Assembly: GCF_018143015.1 (NCBI RefSeq)
Contig: NC_054746.1
Span: 38,070,687-38,134,686 of the forward strand
From: Lytechinus variegatus
Taxonomy: Eukaryota > Echinodermata > Echinoidea > Temnopleuroida > Toxopneustidae
Direction of reading: 5' to 3'
DNA: 64,000 nt
A program made the translations under genes and the position numbers. The notes under the pieces were generated by a model. The model was not told where the DNA came from, ran no database searches, and saw only the letters and a program-made list of their open reading frames with translations. Positions 1 through 12,884 of the stretch are shown one piece after another; the first letter of the stretch is position 1; every line of letters begins with the position of its first letter.

Positions 1-105
1 ACACTTCTAATGTGAAATGAAATTACTTGAATTAATCATTTTTTTTATGCATTCTGCATTAATTTGTTACACAAGTCTTTATATTAACCAATGTATTCTT
101 TTCAG

Positions 106-266
106 AATGACGTCCCTGAGGGAGGGCAATCAAATATGTACAAGGAACATGGTGTACCTTCTCTCTATGCTATAACTGATTCAACCAATCATGAACGAGC
201 TTTATCTCTCATCTTAGATGTGAAAGATGAGTACCTGGGAAACCTAGGATTTACTGTTGTTAATAG
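106..266 (+). CDS. TXNDC16: TXNDC16-like exon (first in window)
   Basis: Acceptor TTCAG precedes 106 and donor GTAAGT follows 266. It encodes NDVPEGGQSNMYKEHGVPSL and onward, ending in two bases of an Arg codon completed by the next exon. 161 bp. Confidence 0.85.
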
Positions 267-3200
267 GTAAGTTCTTGTTAGTTCGTGAATTGAAAGTTTG
301 TTTGATAAAGAAGAAAAATATAAGAAAAAAATTAAAGTAGGTTTGGTGGAAGTCCATCATAGCATTTCAGTTTTCACTCTATTCTAACTTGGCTTTTTCA
401 GATCAATTTTCTATGGAACCCCCTTCCCCCCTTTTTTTTAATATTAGCCACAAACGGTCCGATGATAAATTTTACACAGACAGACCACATGTTAACATTT
501 TTGCTACGTTTCAGTATTGAATTTAATGAGATGGATTTCTATTTTTATTACTATTTTATTGTATTTGAATATTAAACTTGGTACCGGTACCAAAAGATTC
601 AACATTGGAAGTGGCATAGGGTGCTTGCACAGCAACTGCATATTATCATACAATTGTTACATGTCTGTCGGTAGCTCCCCTATATTTGATGTGATAATAA
701 TATAATAGATTGGACATGTTGTGCACTATGGAATACTCTCATAATTTACTTTGAAACCGTAATTCATTTCAGTATCTATGTGAAATACAAGTGAGGATTT
801 TATATTATTAAGAAATATACATTTTTCGTTCCTGACATGACAGAAGGTACTCATTTCTAATTTTATTTCAAAAGGGCTGATGTAACAGACAGTAATTTGC
901 TTGCGGATTTGGAAGGAGAATGTATCCCAGCATGCTTTGTGCTTCAAAGTCATGATAAGGTGTGTGGATTTGTTTTGATTAAAAGTATCGTAATTTTGTA
1001 TAATTGTGATTTGTCAACGATTTCTAGATGGCATATTTTTAGAACTCTATTCATATTAGCAATGGTATGTACTGTGATTATCACAATGATAATGGTAATG
1101 ATAATAACAATGTGATTATGATGTTTCAAATTCATTTACATCCTCATGATCAGACCTCATCTCTAAAAAACAAATAAGATACAGTACATAGAGATGGAAC
1201 CAATGAAATAATAATAAAGTAAAACAGCAATGACAATTGTGAAATTTCAACAAAATTTGCATACCGTGAGGAATAGGATATGAGGGAGTAGCCAAAAACC
1301 ATTGGCCTATCATGGCTACTCCCTGATTAAAATTCATTACCGAAGATTTTCCAATCAACTTTCTGTTGCAAGAAACAAAGATTCAAAAATCAACAAAATC
1401 AGCAAAATATTTTTAAATTAGATTAAACAACAAAAATGAATACAAAAACCTATAATATATAAATGTAACAGACAAGCTTATTCATTGAGTACAATAATAA
1501 GTGTGATTATTTAAAGGTGTGATTTAGATTTCATTTCTGTTGAATTAAGAGAAGGACATCGTTTAATTTAATGGTGATAATGGTAGTGACAAAAAAAAGA
1601 GGAAGAGAAAAATAAATGGGACAATATGGCCTTATTGTACAGTTTTAATGTACTTTCATTCAGTGTATCAATAAAATAACATAAAGTACAAGCAAAATTT
1701 AGAAAAAAAAACAAATATAATAGGTGATTGAAGTCATTGATATGTGACAAAATATACAATCAAGAGGATGAGGGAACTTGCAGGGACAGTCACATCCTTA
1801 AGATCAAAGTGATTTACAGTAATATTATGAGTTGTTAATTAGAAGAAAATACCACAAAATATGCACAATGATATACAACTTTGATTAATATTGTGTTATT
1901 TTAGGTCATTAATGGTGGAGGTGTCAATGATGCATCTGGACTGAAAGCATTTCTCAAGGCAAACATCCAGCATGTCTTCAGTTATCTGTACCCAAATCAA
2001 GATGAGAGTGATGATGAGAAAGACGTTGGAACGCACTATGTTGAAGATTACATTCCTGGTAAGAATCACCTGAATGGAAGTACAGTCCGACCTCTCTTAT
2101 CTGGACACGTTGGGACCATCACCAATCCAGATAAGGGATTTATCCAGATCTGGGAGACCCAATATATAATACACGCAGCTGCATCCTCGATAGTAGCTCA
2201 CGTAATCTATTTAGTGGGCATACACAGACAGTATTCACTGCAGTGTCAGTGCAAATTATACTATTTTTACGGAAATAAAATTGATTGGTGGCCAAAACTG
2301 TTGGATAATTTACCTGCTCAAGTGATTGAGGTATAAATTGAGCATACCTCGAAAGAAAGAGAGTGAATGACTCGCTGAATCTAAGTTTTTCAATTAGATC
2401 ATCGCGGCGGCTATCGCAGCTTCGCAATGTCAGCCATTGTTACACTGACTGTAGGCTTAAACATGATAGATGGCGCTGTCCGTTTTGAGGCCTAGCGTTA
2501 GCTAGTGAGACATGTGTTGTTTTTCCCAGGAAACAAAAATAGAACGTGATGAAATGTTTGCACTGCGCCCCAATTTCTTGGAAAATTATCCTGCCTAAGT
2601 TCTTTCGGTGATTGGGGTGAGATATTTTCATGAAAAATAATGTTGTTTTAGGTATACTATATTGGAAAATATATGGAATCAAAGGGAGTTTGCGTATAGG
2701 ATTGAGTTTAGATTGCAATCTCATTTACTCACGTATACTAACGTTAGATTGAATTGATAAAATAAAACATAAATAAAAAATCTCGGCAAGTGTGCGTCCG
2801 GATAATAGAAAGATCCGGATAAGGGGAGGCTGGATAATAGAGGTCGGACTGTAGTTGACTTTAATAACAAGGGTAATGCAGATGGTATTCTAAATATTGT
2901 TTTGACTTTTGTTGTGAGTTTTATTCTGACTTATTTGATATACATTAGTCTTTAATAGGACACAAATCATTTAAGTCATTCTCAATCAAGGAAAATTGGG
3001 AACATAATTTGAGAATGAATCTCAGCATACATTTAAGCCTGTACCTGAGATAACTAGGGATAGGGTAGGTGAAAATATCGTCGGCCTTATGCCAAAAGGG
3101 CCTTAACCCGATTTTAGGGGTTCTGAATATTTTATAATAAATTTAACACATTTCATGTAAAACTTAATAACTTAACACGTTTATCGAAATTGGCTTCAAA

Positions 3201-6200
3201 AGCAAAAAAACGACCACAAACTTTTAATTATTAGAGAGGCCAAAACCTTTAAACGCCATTATCTCGGAATGGCCAAAAGCAGTTAAGGCCCTTTTGGCAT
3301 AAGGCCGACGATATGTCTATTGTGCCGAACTTATTCTGTGTTCAACGAATTAAAAGACTATGTTTGCCAGTTCATTCACCCACGCCGATTATGATCAGTT
3401 TACAAAGGAAGAGAATATGTGTCTATTAGTCCTTGCTTCTAAATGACAAATTATTATTACATGACAAGAGAAACTTGAACCTTTGTTAAGTGCTAATTTG
3501 AAGACATAGTATAGTTACATGTACCAAGGATATCCAGCTACTGATGGTATATAAGTATTTCTTCATTGAAATGAACAACTGTGCCCTAAGTTTTTTTTTT
3601 TTTGTAAATTTGCATGTACAGTAAAATGAAGTTGCTGTATTCAGATATTTTGTTCATGAATCATCCACAGTATTTGATTTGAACATGATATATTTTATCA
3701 GATGACCAGTGTAATTAAATATCTGAAAACACTGTTTTTCTGATGTATTAAGTGCAGTTTTCAAAAATGGAATATGCTATATTATGAATGTTTGCAGATC
3801 AGGAGCGTCAGGACGATCTTGTCCAAGAAGCTACTAGTCATTCGCGTCTTGCGTTTGAACGTAAGAAATACATCACCCCTGCTCTGACTGATAAGACCTT
3901 TCCCAAGTTTACTGGTCAATCTCATCTAACCAGTGTTCTCTTCACAATGGAATGTAAGTATCCCATCTTATTTATGTCATTGAGCGATTTTAAGTTCAGT
4001 GTTGGTGTTGAGAATATGAATCGGGTTGCTGATTCTAGCTTCAACAAGAACAATTTTCTGATCGTACTGTTCACTTTTTAGCAAAGTTGATGGAAATAAT
4101 GAAATGAATTAGAACTCCAAACACAATGTTTTAATAAAAGCTAAACAGTTTAATATTTCAAATGCAATGTTAAATTCTAAACAATGTTAAAAGCTAAACA
4201 CATTTTGATTGTGACGCTATCATCAGGTTCATTTTAGGTTCATTGTTGTGGATAGTGCTACTTTCTAGTGGATACAAACACAAGTTTTGAGCACTTTTCT
4301 TGAAATCCTCATTGACCATAGAGATGATAACTGTCCTTGCTGCATTGAAAGCTGCAATGAGAAATCATAATGTAGGGGTGACAAAGTCTCATATCTCAAA
4401 ATGGTAAAATGTTCAAAATTGAAAAAAATACATGGCTGCCATAAGACTATTTGATGGAATAGATTTTTTTAAATAAATAATTGAGGTTTTGACTCATTGC
4501 TATTTGATGCATTATCTAATCATTACAAAAAAAAACCATTAGGAAGTATGATTTTTTTTACCCCAGTGAAGTTTATTTTCTAGTAATATGAATGAAAGAA
4601 AAGGTTTATTAGTACGTATTTTTTTTTTATTTATATTATGTTTCAATCAGTTATTATTGGATGAATGATGTAGAGACTGTTCATGTTTGTATAGTAAATG
4701 ATTCAACTGTTTTTATTTATTTCTTCATTCAGGGAATCCAAGATCTCTTGCATTCTTGGATTCATTTGATTCAGCAGCAGAGAGCATCATGTCATTCTTC
4801 TCTACTGAAAGTCAAGAACCCCCTCTTGGAAGAGTGGAATGCTCCAACTGGCCTGATGTGTGTGATAAGAACAATGTGACGGTCTATCCCACTGTCAAGA
4901 TGTATAGGGAGCAATCTGATATAGCTACCTATGGAGGGATTCTGGATGAGAGCAATGTTTTGAAAAGTTACCTATTGTGAGTACCATGGTTATTGTTGAA
5001 ATTTACCAGAATTTTTGCAACATACAAGGCATTTCCATTATTTCTCTTACAACATGATTCATTTACTTGAGTTCAGAGTAATTTATAACAATTTTTAACA
5101 TAATGTTTCAGATATTTATATGCTTATGATAGCCAAACCTTCATAGGAATATGCAAAGATTTTCACTCTTGAGGATAAAAGACACATAGCATGCATAATA
5201 CCCCCATTGAAGTACAAGTAGCGGTAGTATAATAGCATCTGAAGACCATATAAAATTGCTACCTGTTCATTATGCTTAGTGATACCCTACACCATAAATA
5301 GTCCCAATTTGTACTAGGTGTATTTGTACTATGGGACATTGCATGATTACATCAGATCAGTGCTGCCAGTGTTCTGGGGTATGTGTTTCTGGTAGAAATG
5401 GGCAGATCATACAGTCTGCTTTATCATTTATACTTGCCTCCACCTAACTGGGTCATTCATAACAAAAATAATAATTGTCTGAACCATGATTTGACATGCA
5501 GCTACACTTCTGGGTACAGCTTCTGTGGCATTTTGTTAAGACCCTACTCACATAAATTGATATAAAAAAAATCTGAAATCAGGTACAATCCATTACAATC
5601 TATTTGAATAATTATATATCAGGTACAAGCTGTCTAATCCAGTGGATCTAAAAGATCTAGATGAGGTTGGAAAAGCTACAAAAGGCATCTTTCCAGCTCC
5701 ATGGGTCAAAGATCACATGACCAGCCTTACGTTGGCTGTCATACCAGATGGATTCAAACAGGGTAATTATCTGCTTTATGTCTCCATCTTTAAAGTTTCT
5801 TCTTTGTTGGACGTATGCTCACAGTGTATGCATTTCCTGGCTATTACTCAATAAACTGAAGTGTAACCAACTGATATACATTTGCTACATCAAGTCTTCA
5901 GTTTCTCTAGTCCACATTCTCCTGAAGTGTATCGTAAAAGTGATTATAATTAAACTTGCTTGTATAGCACTTATCACTTTATATATCATAGGTCTCTAAG
6001 AGCTCTACAATAATGCAGAATAAATTCCCTGACTTAAGCAGGGCAGCTGTTACCTACTTCAATTCAGATATCATTGGATTTCACAAAAGATGAACTCAGC
6101 GCTGGAATATTTTCAAGCCTAATATATATATAAAATGGTGCTTGATTTTAAGACTGATTAATCCAGCATTCCAGTCAATCTATTTTTATGTTTTCTGCTG

Positions 6201-9200
6201 ACATTGCATTTCTGACACCTCTCTCTCTCTTATATCATAACAGAGAAGGCCATCTTTCAGCAAGTAGCAGAAGAGCTTAGGGGAGAATATTTGTTTGGAT
6301 TGTGCACCTCACACTGTGCTCAAGAAGTGTAAGTTATATTTCAGTTTCCTAAAAAAAAAATGAGTAATTGTGAAATGTAGGACAAAGTGAAAAGTGTATT
6401 CTTTATTACCTTTTTAGATCAACCATTTTTGTTTAGTGAATTAATTTTGATGTATTTTGAATACATTGTAATTATGTCTCATATGTCTGTTTTACCCTTT
6501 ATTGGATTATACATGTGATTGCTCATGGAAGAATAAGCTCATCCTCTTTAATAAGAATATCAAGTTAATGTGGGACTGTCCTCTAAGAAGATACATCGCA
6601 CAGTGGGGTTCCTTTTATAGACTTCTGTACTGTAATTAAGTTCTGATATATGTACTCGAAGTAGGCACATGATCTTCCATAAGAAATTAATGGGAGTCTC
6701 GACAGGCTCTGCATTCTTCAATATACTGATGAGGATGATGATGATGATGATAAAACAAGTTTAATAAAATATGTTGTGAAGGTTGATGTAAATTTTTGTT
6801 GCTATTTGATCTATATCAGGAAATGAGAATGTTTAGCTAGAATAGAGATACCAACCCTCCCGATTCCATTGTAACATTTTTTTATGATGTAAACATGCTT
6901 ATTTAACACAAATTTCTGTCATGTTTATGTTAACATGCTTTATTTCTTCAATGCCAACTCCCTTGATCAATTTAAGACCTTGCTAAAGACCCACAGTTTT
7001 AATGTCTAGATATCAGTTATGGGGAGGTCTATATGGAGGTGCACAACTTTATTGCGTCTCGTTTGTTTCTTTAAATTTTGTTTTTAATACATGGTATAGT
7101 TGATAGGCAGAAAACTGAGCCCTTAGAAACACCTAAATTAAGCGCCCTGCAAATGTAATTATAATTATGTTATTAACATGTCAACTGCTGCAAAATAAGG
7201 CTCATATTGCTCCAGAAAGCATCTAGCACTCAAAAGCTTCCAGGACCCTGACCACAAAAGTCAAATGCTCCATGCTCTTGATGAATGCTACATGTACGTG
7301 TAAATAATTTGATGTCACAAATCCTCCCTGATTCCAAAAACAAGAAGTTGCAATCTCTCTTTTAGGATTCTGCAGTCATTAATAGCAACATATTCGCTTT
7401 GGAAGTAGTGAAGAATAGAGTTGACAAATATTTATCATTCTATTGGATATATGATATAAGACTACATGATAAAAATGTTGCATTTTTGGTACCAGCAACC
7501 ATGAACTATTTCAGTAGTTCAGAGCTCAAGTTGATTTATTCAATGTCGTTAGTGCATATGAAATTTACTTCTTTGACCTGATGGCAATGAACTAAGATAC
7601 TTTCATTTTATCAAGGATGCACTGGTTCATTTTTTTCCAGGCAAAGCTCTTTCCCAGACCAGGCAAAACCTTCAATCACTGTCATGAAATGGAATGACCC
7701 TGAGGAACCCCAGCAGAAGTTCATAGAGGGGTCTACATTTCAAGATCTTGTGGCTTTTATAAAACAAGCTAGTCTCCCTTTACTGGTGAGTATTCAAACT
7801 TAAAAGACAGACCATTAGAGTTATTTCTTCACCAGCCTCTACCCCTTTCCTAAAGTGCTTTATTGTAAGAAGAAATAATTATTTTTCATCAGACTTATTG
7901 AGTCTACGGATTAGGATTCACTTCTGCATATATCATTTTCAAATTGAGCATATTTAGTTCACATTTCTATGTGATATATTTAAGATATCAATAGATAATG
8001 TAAAATATCCTTAAAAACAGACATACTCAGGCTTTTCAACATGCACTCATCAGAGCTTAAGTATGTCTGTTTTTAGGCTAGTTTACAATTTTGCAGCACC
8101 AGAAATTTATTTAAATAAGAAAATTTAAAACAAAAGTTCCTCTACCAAATATTCATTCAGCATCAGTGACAAGCTTCTTTTTTTTATCAAAGTGCAATAT
8201 TCCAAGTTGGATAAGATTTAAGAGATGATGAATTGTAATTTGAAGATTTGATATACAATTTAAAGTACAATTAAATCACATGTAATCAAGTGATTAGGAC
8301 CACTTTGTTGTTTTCCTGTAATTAAAGGATATATATTGTCATATTAGTTTAGAATCTTTAGAATCTTGAGCATTCAGACACATTATACTTTAGAACTGTA
8401 CTGTAAAGTTTCTTTAAAAGTTACTATCATAGATAATTGAAAGTATTCATAATATTCAATGTATTTGGTTTTAGCCTGAACTGACAGCATCGAGCATGCC
8501 CATCTATCTAGCGAGACACAAGCCTTTTGTCATCCTCTTCCATGCTGGTAATGAAATCTCAGAGGTTGCTGCACAGTCAATGAAGCAGATAGCAAACACA
8601 AAATATGGTCACCAGTACACCTTGTGTCAGATGGATATGTAAGTATATTGCAGTTGTTTCTAATGATGGTAGTACTTGGTTCTGTACTACGTCAGAACAT
8701 ATCCTCCTGGTTAACAAGAGTTTTAGAATGAGTAGTCAAGTAGTCATTAATTTTTTTTTTGACAGACAAGGGGGAGGAGGTGATGCATTTGTAATGCTCT
8801 TGAATTATATCATTGCATAGTAGTCAAATGTGTTGATGTGCAAAGTTGGCAATTAGCATTCCATTAAGGTGGTCTAACTTAACCATTGCTTTTTAGTATA
8901 CCATCCAATGATGTCCATGTATAGGAGATTAAAAAAAAAAACTTGAAATGTATAATGTATCTTTATTTGCACAAGTGCAGTGTAATGTTTCATCATATAC
9001 TAGACAATGTTACTGAGCTTTATTACCCCATATCAGAATGGGGCTTTCATGATGAGATCCACAATCCACGTATTAACTAAATCCATGGGTTGTCGTGAAT
9101 TTGTTTTGTGGAATTTTATATTTATATGGCAATTTCCTTGTGAAGAAAATGCTAAATTTCAATATTTTTTCTTTTTTTTCCAGTTGTAGTTGTTATTTGC

Positions 9201-11121
9201 ATTTTCCAATTCACCGTCACATATATTCATAAATGGTATGAGAGAGTTTGACTTGTCTATATAGTTGTTTAACTCAATTTAATCTGTTCACCCTTGACAG
9301 TACTGATGAGGAATCTATAGGATCTCAAACTCTGACCACGTATGGTTTCTTACCAACCCCTGAACAAGCAACCATAGCCATCTTAGATCATGCATTGGGT
9401 GAAGTGTGTCGCTGTCCCCATGGAAACGCTCCTTCTGAGACCGCTCTCACTGCCTGGCTAGAAGTATCACTTGAAAGCCCCAAGCAATGTTCCGAGGCAA
9501 GAGGTGAGTTGTATTTCATTATGCCATCTTTAATAATTGATAAGGAGCATGAATTGTAGTAGCTCATAAAATGCACATCTACTCTAACTCTGCATAAGTC
9601 CATGTTGATGTTTATCATGACATTATTCAACAAAATAGCATCTGTATATTTTACAAGGTGTGCTCTACCCAAGTGTACGTATAAGGAGGTAATATTTCTG
9701 CAATGGTTGTTTATTCAATGATGATGGATGATTTTTAAACAAGTTTTCATTGTTTTCTGAGGTCCATCATCCAAGTTCCAAACCTGAGTGCCATATTATC
9801 TGCCTTCTAAGATTCTATGGATGCCTTTAGTGTCATATACCTACATTTGTAGGAGCTTATTTATGTGAAGTATTTCAGTATTTGTGGCTCATTCGACCTC
9901 AGATTACCCATTGCCATGCCGTGTTTCTGTTTATTTTTTATTTGTAATGAATACACATATCAATCAAACTTTGAAGTGATGGATTAATCAAGTGCATCAG
10001 TTTCTTTAATTTCTCTATCTCGAGGATTCCATTTTGATATTATTTTTCAAGACCATTCAAATATAGTTCCTAAGTGGTTCCCTCTTTAAAGGACAAGTCC
10101 ACCCCAACAAAAACTTGATTTGAATAAAAAGAGAAAAATTCAGCAAGCATAACACTGAAAATTTCATCAAAATCAAATGTTAAATAAGTAAAATAAGAAA
10201 GTGATGTTTTAAAGTTTTGCTTCATTTCACAAAGCAGTTATATGCACATCTCGGTCGGTATGCAAATGAGGGAACTGATGACATCACTTACTCGCTATTT
10301 TCTTTGTATTTTATTATACGAAGTGTGAAATATTTTGATTTTCTCGTCATTGTCATGTGAAATGAGGTTTCATTCCTCCCTGAACACGTGGAATTCCATT
10401 ATTTTAACATTTTGTGCTTCAGGCAAGGAGGTCCTAATCATCAAATTCGTAAAAATTCAAAAAATTGTATAATTCAAACAATAAAAAAACAAAAGGAATA
10501 GTGGGTGAGTGACATCATTGACTCTCTCATTGGGATGTAACTGGCTCGTTCGTATAACTATTTTGTTAAAAATAAGCGAAACTTTGTAATGTCATAACTT
10601 TCTTATTTTACATCCGATTTTGATGAAATTTTCAGCATTGTGCTTGTCTGATTTTTCTCTATTGATTCAAATCAACATTTTTCTGAGGTGGACTTGGCCT
10701 TTAAAATTCAATGAAGAGGAACACTTATGAGAGCTTCCTACAGATATCTTGGGTTTCTTCTAATGATAGTTCCATCTGAAGAGTGTGCTCTTACGGAAAT
10801 ATTTTAGGTACATGTATTCCCACAGCAGTAGTTCCTGAAGAGTGTCCTAAACATAACTGGTTAATACCTCTTTCTTTTTGTCTTGTAGCCTTGATGAATC
10901 GTGAGTGGAAGCCTTTAGTTCCTCCATATGATTTCCTCAAGTTTATGGAAGATGAACAACATATAGCAGGTGGCCGTAGAGGTCTTGGGAGTTACCAAGA
11001 TGATATGAATGAAGGAACAGATGAAAAAGAAGAGAAACCAGCAGGAGGTGCAGAAGATAGTATGAAAGTTAATGTAGCAATGAATGAAAATAAACATTCT
11101 CATAGTCATGTTGAGCTTTAA
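106..11121 (+). CDS. TXNDC16: TXNDC16/ERp90-like thioredoxin-fold ER protein, 3' eleven exons
   Basis: Joined exons: 106-266, 875-959, 1905-2058, 3798-3953, 4733-4976, 5623-5762, 6244-6328, 7641-7785, 8475-8638, 9301-9503, 10889-11121. Every junction has AG/GT and every phase agrees, giving 589 codons and a TAA stop. Known family: TXNDC16 (ERp90) is an ER-lumen PDI relative with several thioredoxin-like domains that partners the flavoprotein ERFAD. Seen here: a thioredoxin-like stretch VECSNWPDVCDKNNVTVYPT, later repeats of the same fold (PFVILFHAGN, TYGFLPTPEQ), and the family-like tail EWKPLVPPYDFL. No classic CGHC motif is present in this part. The C-terminus is HSHSHVEL, where HVEL resembles a KDEL retrieval signal. 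The vertebrate protein is about 825 residues, so roughly the first 235 lie upstream of the window. The product name rests on remembered similarity, not a search. Confidence 0.87.
875..959 (+). CDS. TXNDC16: TXNDC16-like exon
   Basis: Acceptor AAAAG before 875 is a weak polypyrimidine site but restores the frame exactly; donor GTGTGT. Encodes ADVTDSNLLADLEGECIPAC. Confidence 0.8.
1283..1324. repeat. Short hairpin in TXNDC16-like intron
   Basis: Perfect 12-bp arms AGGGAGTAGCCA and TGGCTACTCCCT are separated by 18 bases. Probably a small foldback remnant; function unknown. Confidence 0.6.
1905..2058 (+). CDS. TXNDC16: TXNDC16-like exon
   Basis: Acceptor TTTTAG, donor GTAAGA. Encodes VINGGGVNDASGLKAFLKAN and an acidic linker DESDDEKD. 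The following intron holds two MITEs. Confidence 0.85.
2083..2851. mobile_element. Pogo/Tigger-like non-autonomous element with TA target duplication
   Basis: The left end CAGTCCGACCTCT and right end AGAGGTCGGACTG are inverted, and both are flanked directly by TA (2081-2082, 2852-2853). The arms continue with TTATCTGGA against its imperfect inverse TCCGGATAA, broken by short insertions. CAGT ends and TA duplications are typical of the Tc1/mariner-pogo group. No transposase is readable in the 769 bp, so it needs a transposase from elsewhere. Confidence 0.82.
3075..3314. mobile_element. MITE with 33-bp perfect terminal inverted repeats
   Basis: 3075-3107 and 3282-3314 are exact inverse copies, starting ATATCGTCGGCCTTATGCC. 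The 174-bp centre is AT-rich and noncoding. Perfect arms suggest recent movement or conservation. The superfamily is unclear because no clean target duplication is visible. Confidence 0.85.
3798..3953 (+). CDS. TXNDC16: TXNDC16-like exon
   Basis: Acceptor TTTGCAG, donor GTAAGT. Encodes a charged linker and the start of a thioredoxin-like domain (LTDKTFPKFTGQSHLTSVLF), the usual place of a TDKTF motif in PDI-type domains. Confidence 0.87.
4733..4976 (+). CDS. TXNDC16: TXNDC16-like exon with Cys-containing thioredoxin-like core
   Basis: Acceptor TTCATTCAG, donor GTGAGT. Encodes the segment around ECSNWPDVC followed by NVTVYPTVKMYRE, the cis-Pro-containing TYPT-like strand of a thioredoxin fold. 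The two Cys are six residues apart (C-x6-C), not CXXC. Confidence 0.9.
5623..5762 (+). CDS. TXNDC16: TXNDC16-like exon
   Basis: Acceptor ATATATCAG, donor GTAATT. Encodes YKLSNPVDLKDLDEVGKATK and TLAVIPDGFKQ, a linker and the start of another thioredoxin-like domain. Confidence 0.85.
6244..6328 (+). CDS. TXNDC16: TXNDC16-like exon
   Basis: Acceptor follows a CT-repeat-rich tract; donor GTAAGT. Encodes EKAIFQQVAEELRGEYLFGL and CTSHCAQEV. Confidence 0.85.
7641..7785 (+). CDS. TXNDC16: TXNDC16-like exon
   Basis: Acceptor TTTTTTCCAG, donor GTGAGT. Encodes PSITVMKWNDPEEPQQKF and the helix FQDLVAFIKQASLPLL. Confidence 0.87.
8012..8075. repeat. Hairpin repeat, 16-bp perfect arms
   Basis: TAAAAACAGACATACT is inverted at 8060-8075. 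It lies in a TXNDC16-like intron and looks like a short foldback remnant. Confidence 0.6.
8475..8638 (+). CDS. TXNDC16: TXNDC16-like exon
   Basis: Acceptor TTTTAG, donor GTAAGT. Encodes PIYLARHKPFVILFHAGNEI, a thioredoxin-fold beta strand where the catalytic CXXC is replaced by a non-Cys loop, so this domain is probably redox inactive. Confidence 0.87.
9301..9503 (+). CDS. TXNDC16: TXNDC16-like exon
   Basis: Acceptor CTTGACAG, donor GTGAGT. Encodes LTTYGFLPTPEQATIAILDH, the last thioredoxin-like domain, then a Cys-containing insert CRCPHGNAPSE. Confidence 0.87.
10086..10704. mobile_element. MITE with ~115-bp inverted repeats and TTAA flanks
   Basis: The left arm begins AAAGGACAAGTCCACCCC and the right arm ends GAGGTGGACTTGGCCTTT. 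The arms stay alignable for about 115 bp, including the stretch AAATTTCATCAAAATC against GATTTTGATGAAATTT. TTAA sits at both ends (10086-10089, 10701-10704), which suits a piggyBac-like target duplication. It lies in the last intron of the TXNDC16-like gene. Confidence 0.78.
10889..11121 (+). CDS. TXNDC16: TXNDC16-like terminal exon with KDEL-like C-terminus
   Basis: Acceptor TGTCTTGTAG. Encodes EWKPLVPPYDFLKFMEDEQH, an acidic disordered tail, then HSHSHVEL and TAA. The last four residues HVEL fit the -[KHR]-[DEV]-EL style of ER retrieval signals. Confidence 0.87.
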
Positions 11122-12884
11122 TGTTTATTTCTCTCAAAGAAACGACATATTTATTCAGAAAGGGGTGGGTATTAAAGTCATTAATGACTTGTATGGAGTT
11201 CCGACGTTCGAATAACATTGAATTCAATAGAAGATATTTTTAAGTTTGCACATGTAATGAGATTGAAATAATTGAGAAACCTTTTGTGGTTCTTCATCCT
11301 AAAGTTGATTATCTATTAATTTGTCTCAATCATTTGCCATTAATTTTTAGTTTATTTCAGATTTGTGTAACGGGGGGAGGGAGTTATTTATTTATCCTTG
11401 AAATGAAAATCTTTTCAACTAGCTGTTTGAACCAGTTACCCTCTGAACATTCCTGTTTTAACACTTGAATTATTCATACTATCATTAATAGAGTCTGTTC
11501 TTGTGAAACTTAAAGAAGCATTGGTGTATTTATGTTATGGTAGTCATTTATGTGTATGCCATTTAGATGGTATCTCTGGTGTGTCATTTTAAAAGCATCT
11601 CTATTAAGAATTGCAATTTGGTGTTTGATGTTTATTTCAGTTTATGAAATATGTATGCCCATTGTGGTCACAACATTATGGTAATATTTATAATACCATT
11701 TTGATAGGCAAGTATTTTGTAGTAAGCTTTTTTTTAATTACGTGTATTTAAATTCTCCATTTCTAAATTTTTGGTGGAATGTGTTACGTTATTTTCAGAG
11801 GTTGAAATTTTGCTACCATTTTTAAGTCATTCATTTTGAATTTGGCTAAGAAAGATTTTTCTTTTACTATTAGGCCTAAGTATGCAGTTTATGTGTGCTA
11901 TTTTTGTATTGTATTTATTCCTTTAATACATCAACATTATCATAGTATTACTGAAATCATGAATAAGAAATTTATGAAATTTCTTGATATTTGTGTATAA
12001 TTGATGCACAAATTCTTCAAGGTAATATTGAGTCTGCTGTTGAGGGATATACTGTATAGGAACAATAATTCTGACAATTTTTCAAATTAAAGCTCACAAA
12101 ATCTATTCCTCCTGATATCCCTATGCATGGTGAATTAAAACACACTACTAGTATTAATAATATCTTTCCATCCCAAAAAAGAGAACATTGTCTGCTGTTT
12201 ACAGATGGTCTTTTAAACCTTATTAAACAAAGCCAATACTCAATGTCAATGTAGTTGTATTTCTCATCACCCATGCATTTCTATTTACAAGTGACAATGG
12301 GAGTGAGTGTATAATGTAACCTTGCCTTTATGTTGGTCAATTGTAGAAACTTGCACTTGTTTGTATATTTATGGTTTATGAACAATGTATTTTTTCTGAT
12401 GTAAAAATAGATTTGTTTTGCAACTTAGATGATCAAAATTTTGTGACACATTTTAAAGTTAAATGGATAACTAGAGAGGTCTTAAATTTTTTAGGAATTC
12501 CAATTTATTCTGTTTTACCTTTATCTAAAAACTTAGTTGCAATAACGTTTATTTGCACAGTTCAATTGCTTTTACCGGTACATTGGTAGATTGTATGGTC
12601 TCAAACTCTCAATGTAACAGCTGTAACACAAAGCACTAGAAAAAAAAAGTGAAATGAAGTATGTATTAATGTACAGTGCATCCCAGAAAAGTGATATATT
12701 TATTTTGTTTAGATTATGTTTTTACCTGGTGCAACTTTCCTCTTCATCAGTGAGTAAACACAGTTGAAGGAGTTTGAAGAAGCTCTTTAAGAAAATAACT
12801 TAAGAATAAAATGTTCTGTTTCTTGACAATTTTGCTTGAATTCCATAATTGTATTTGAAAGAAAAAAATGTTCACACGTTTCAC
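11122..12884. other. 3' UTR and AT-rich intergenic DNA
   Basis: Starts right after the TXNDC16-like stop and must hold its 3' UTR. An AATAAA at 12805-12810 is a possible but distant polyadenylation signal. I see no other gene. Confidence 0.5.
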
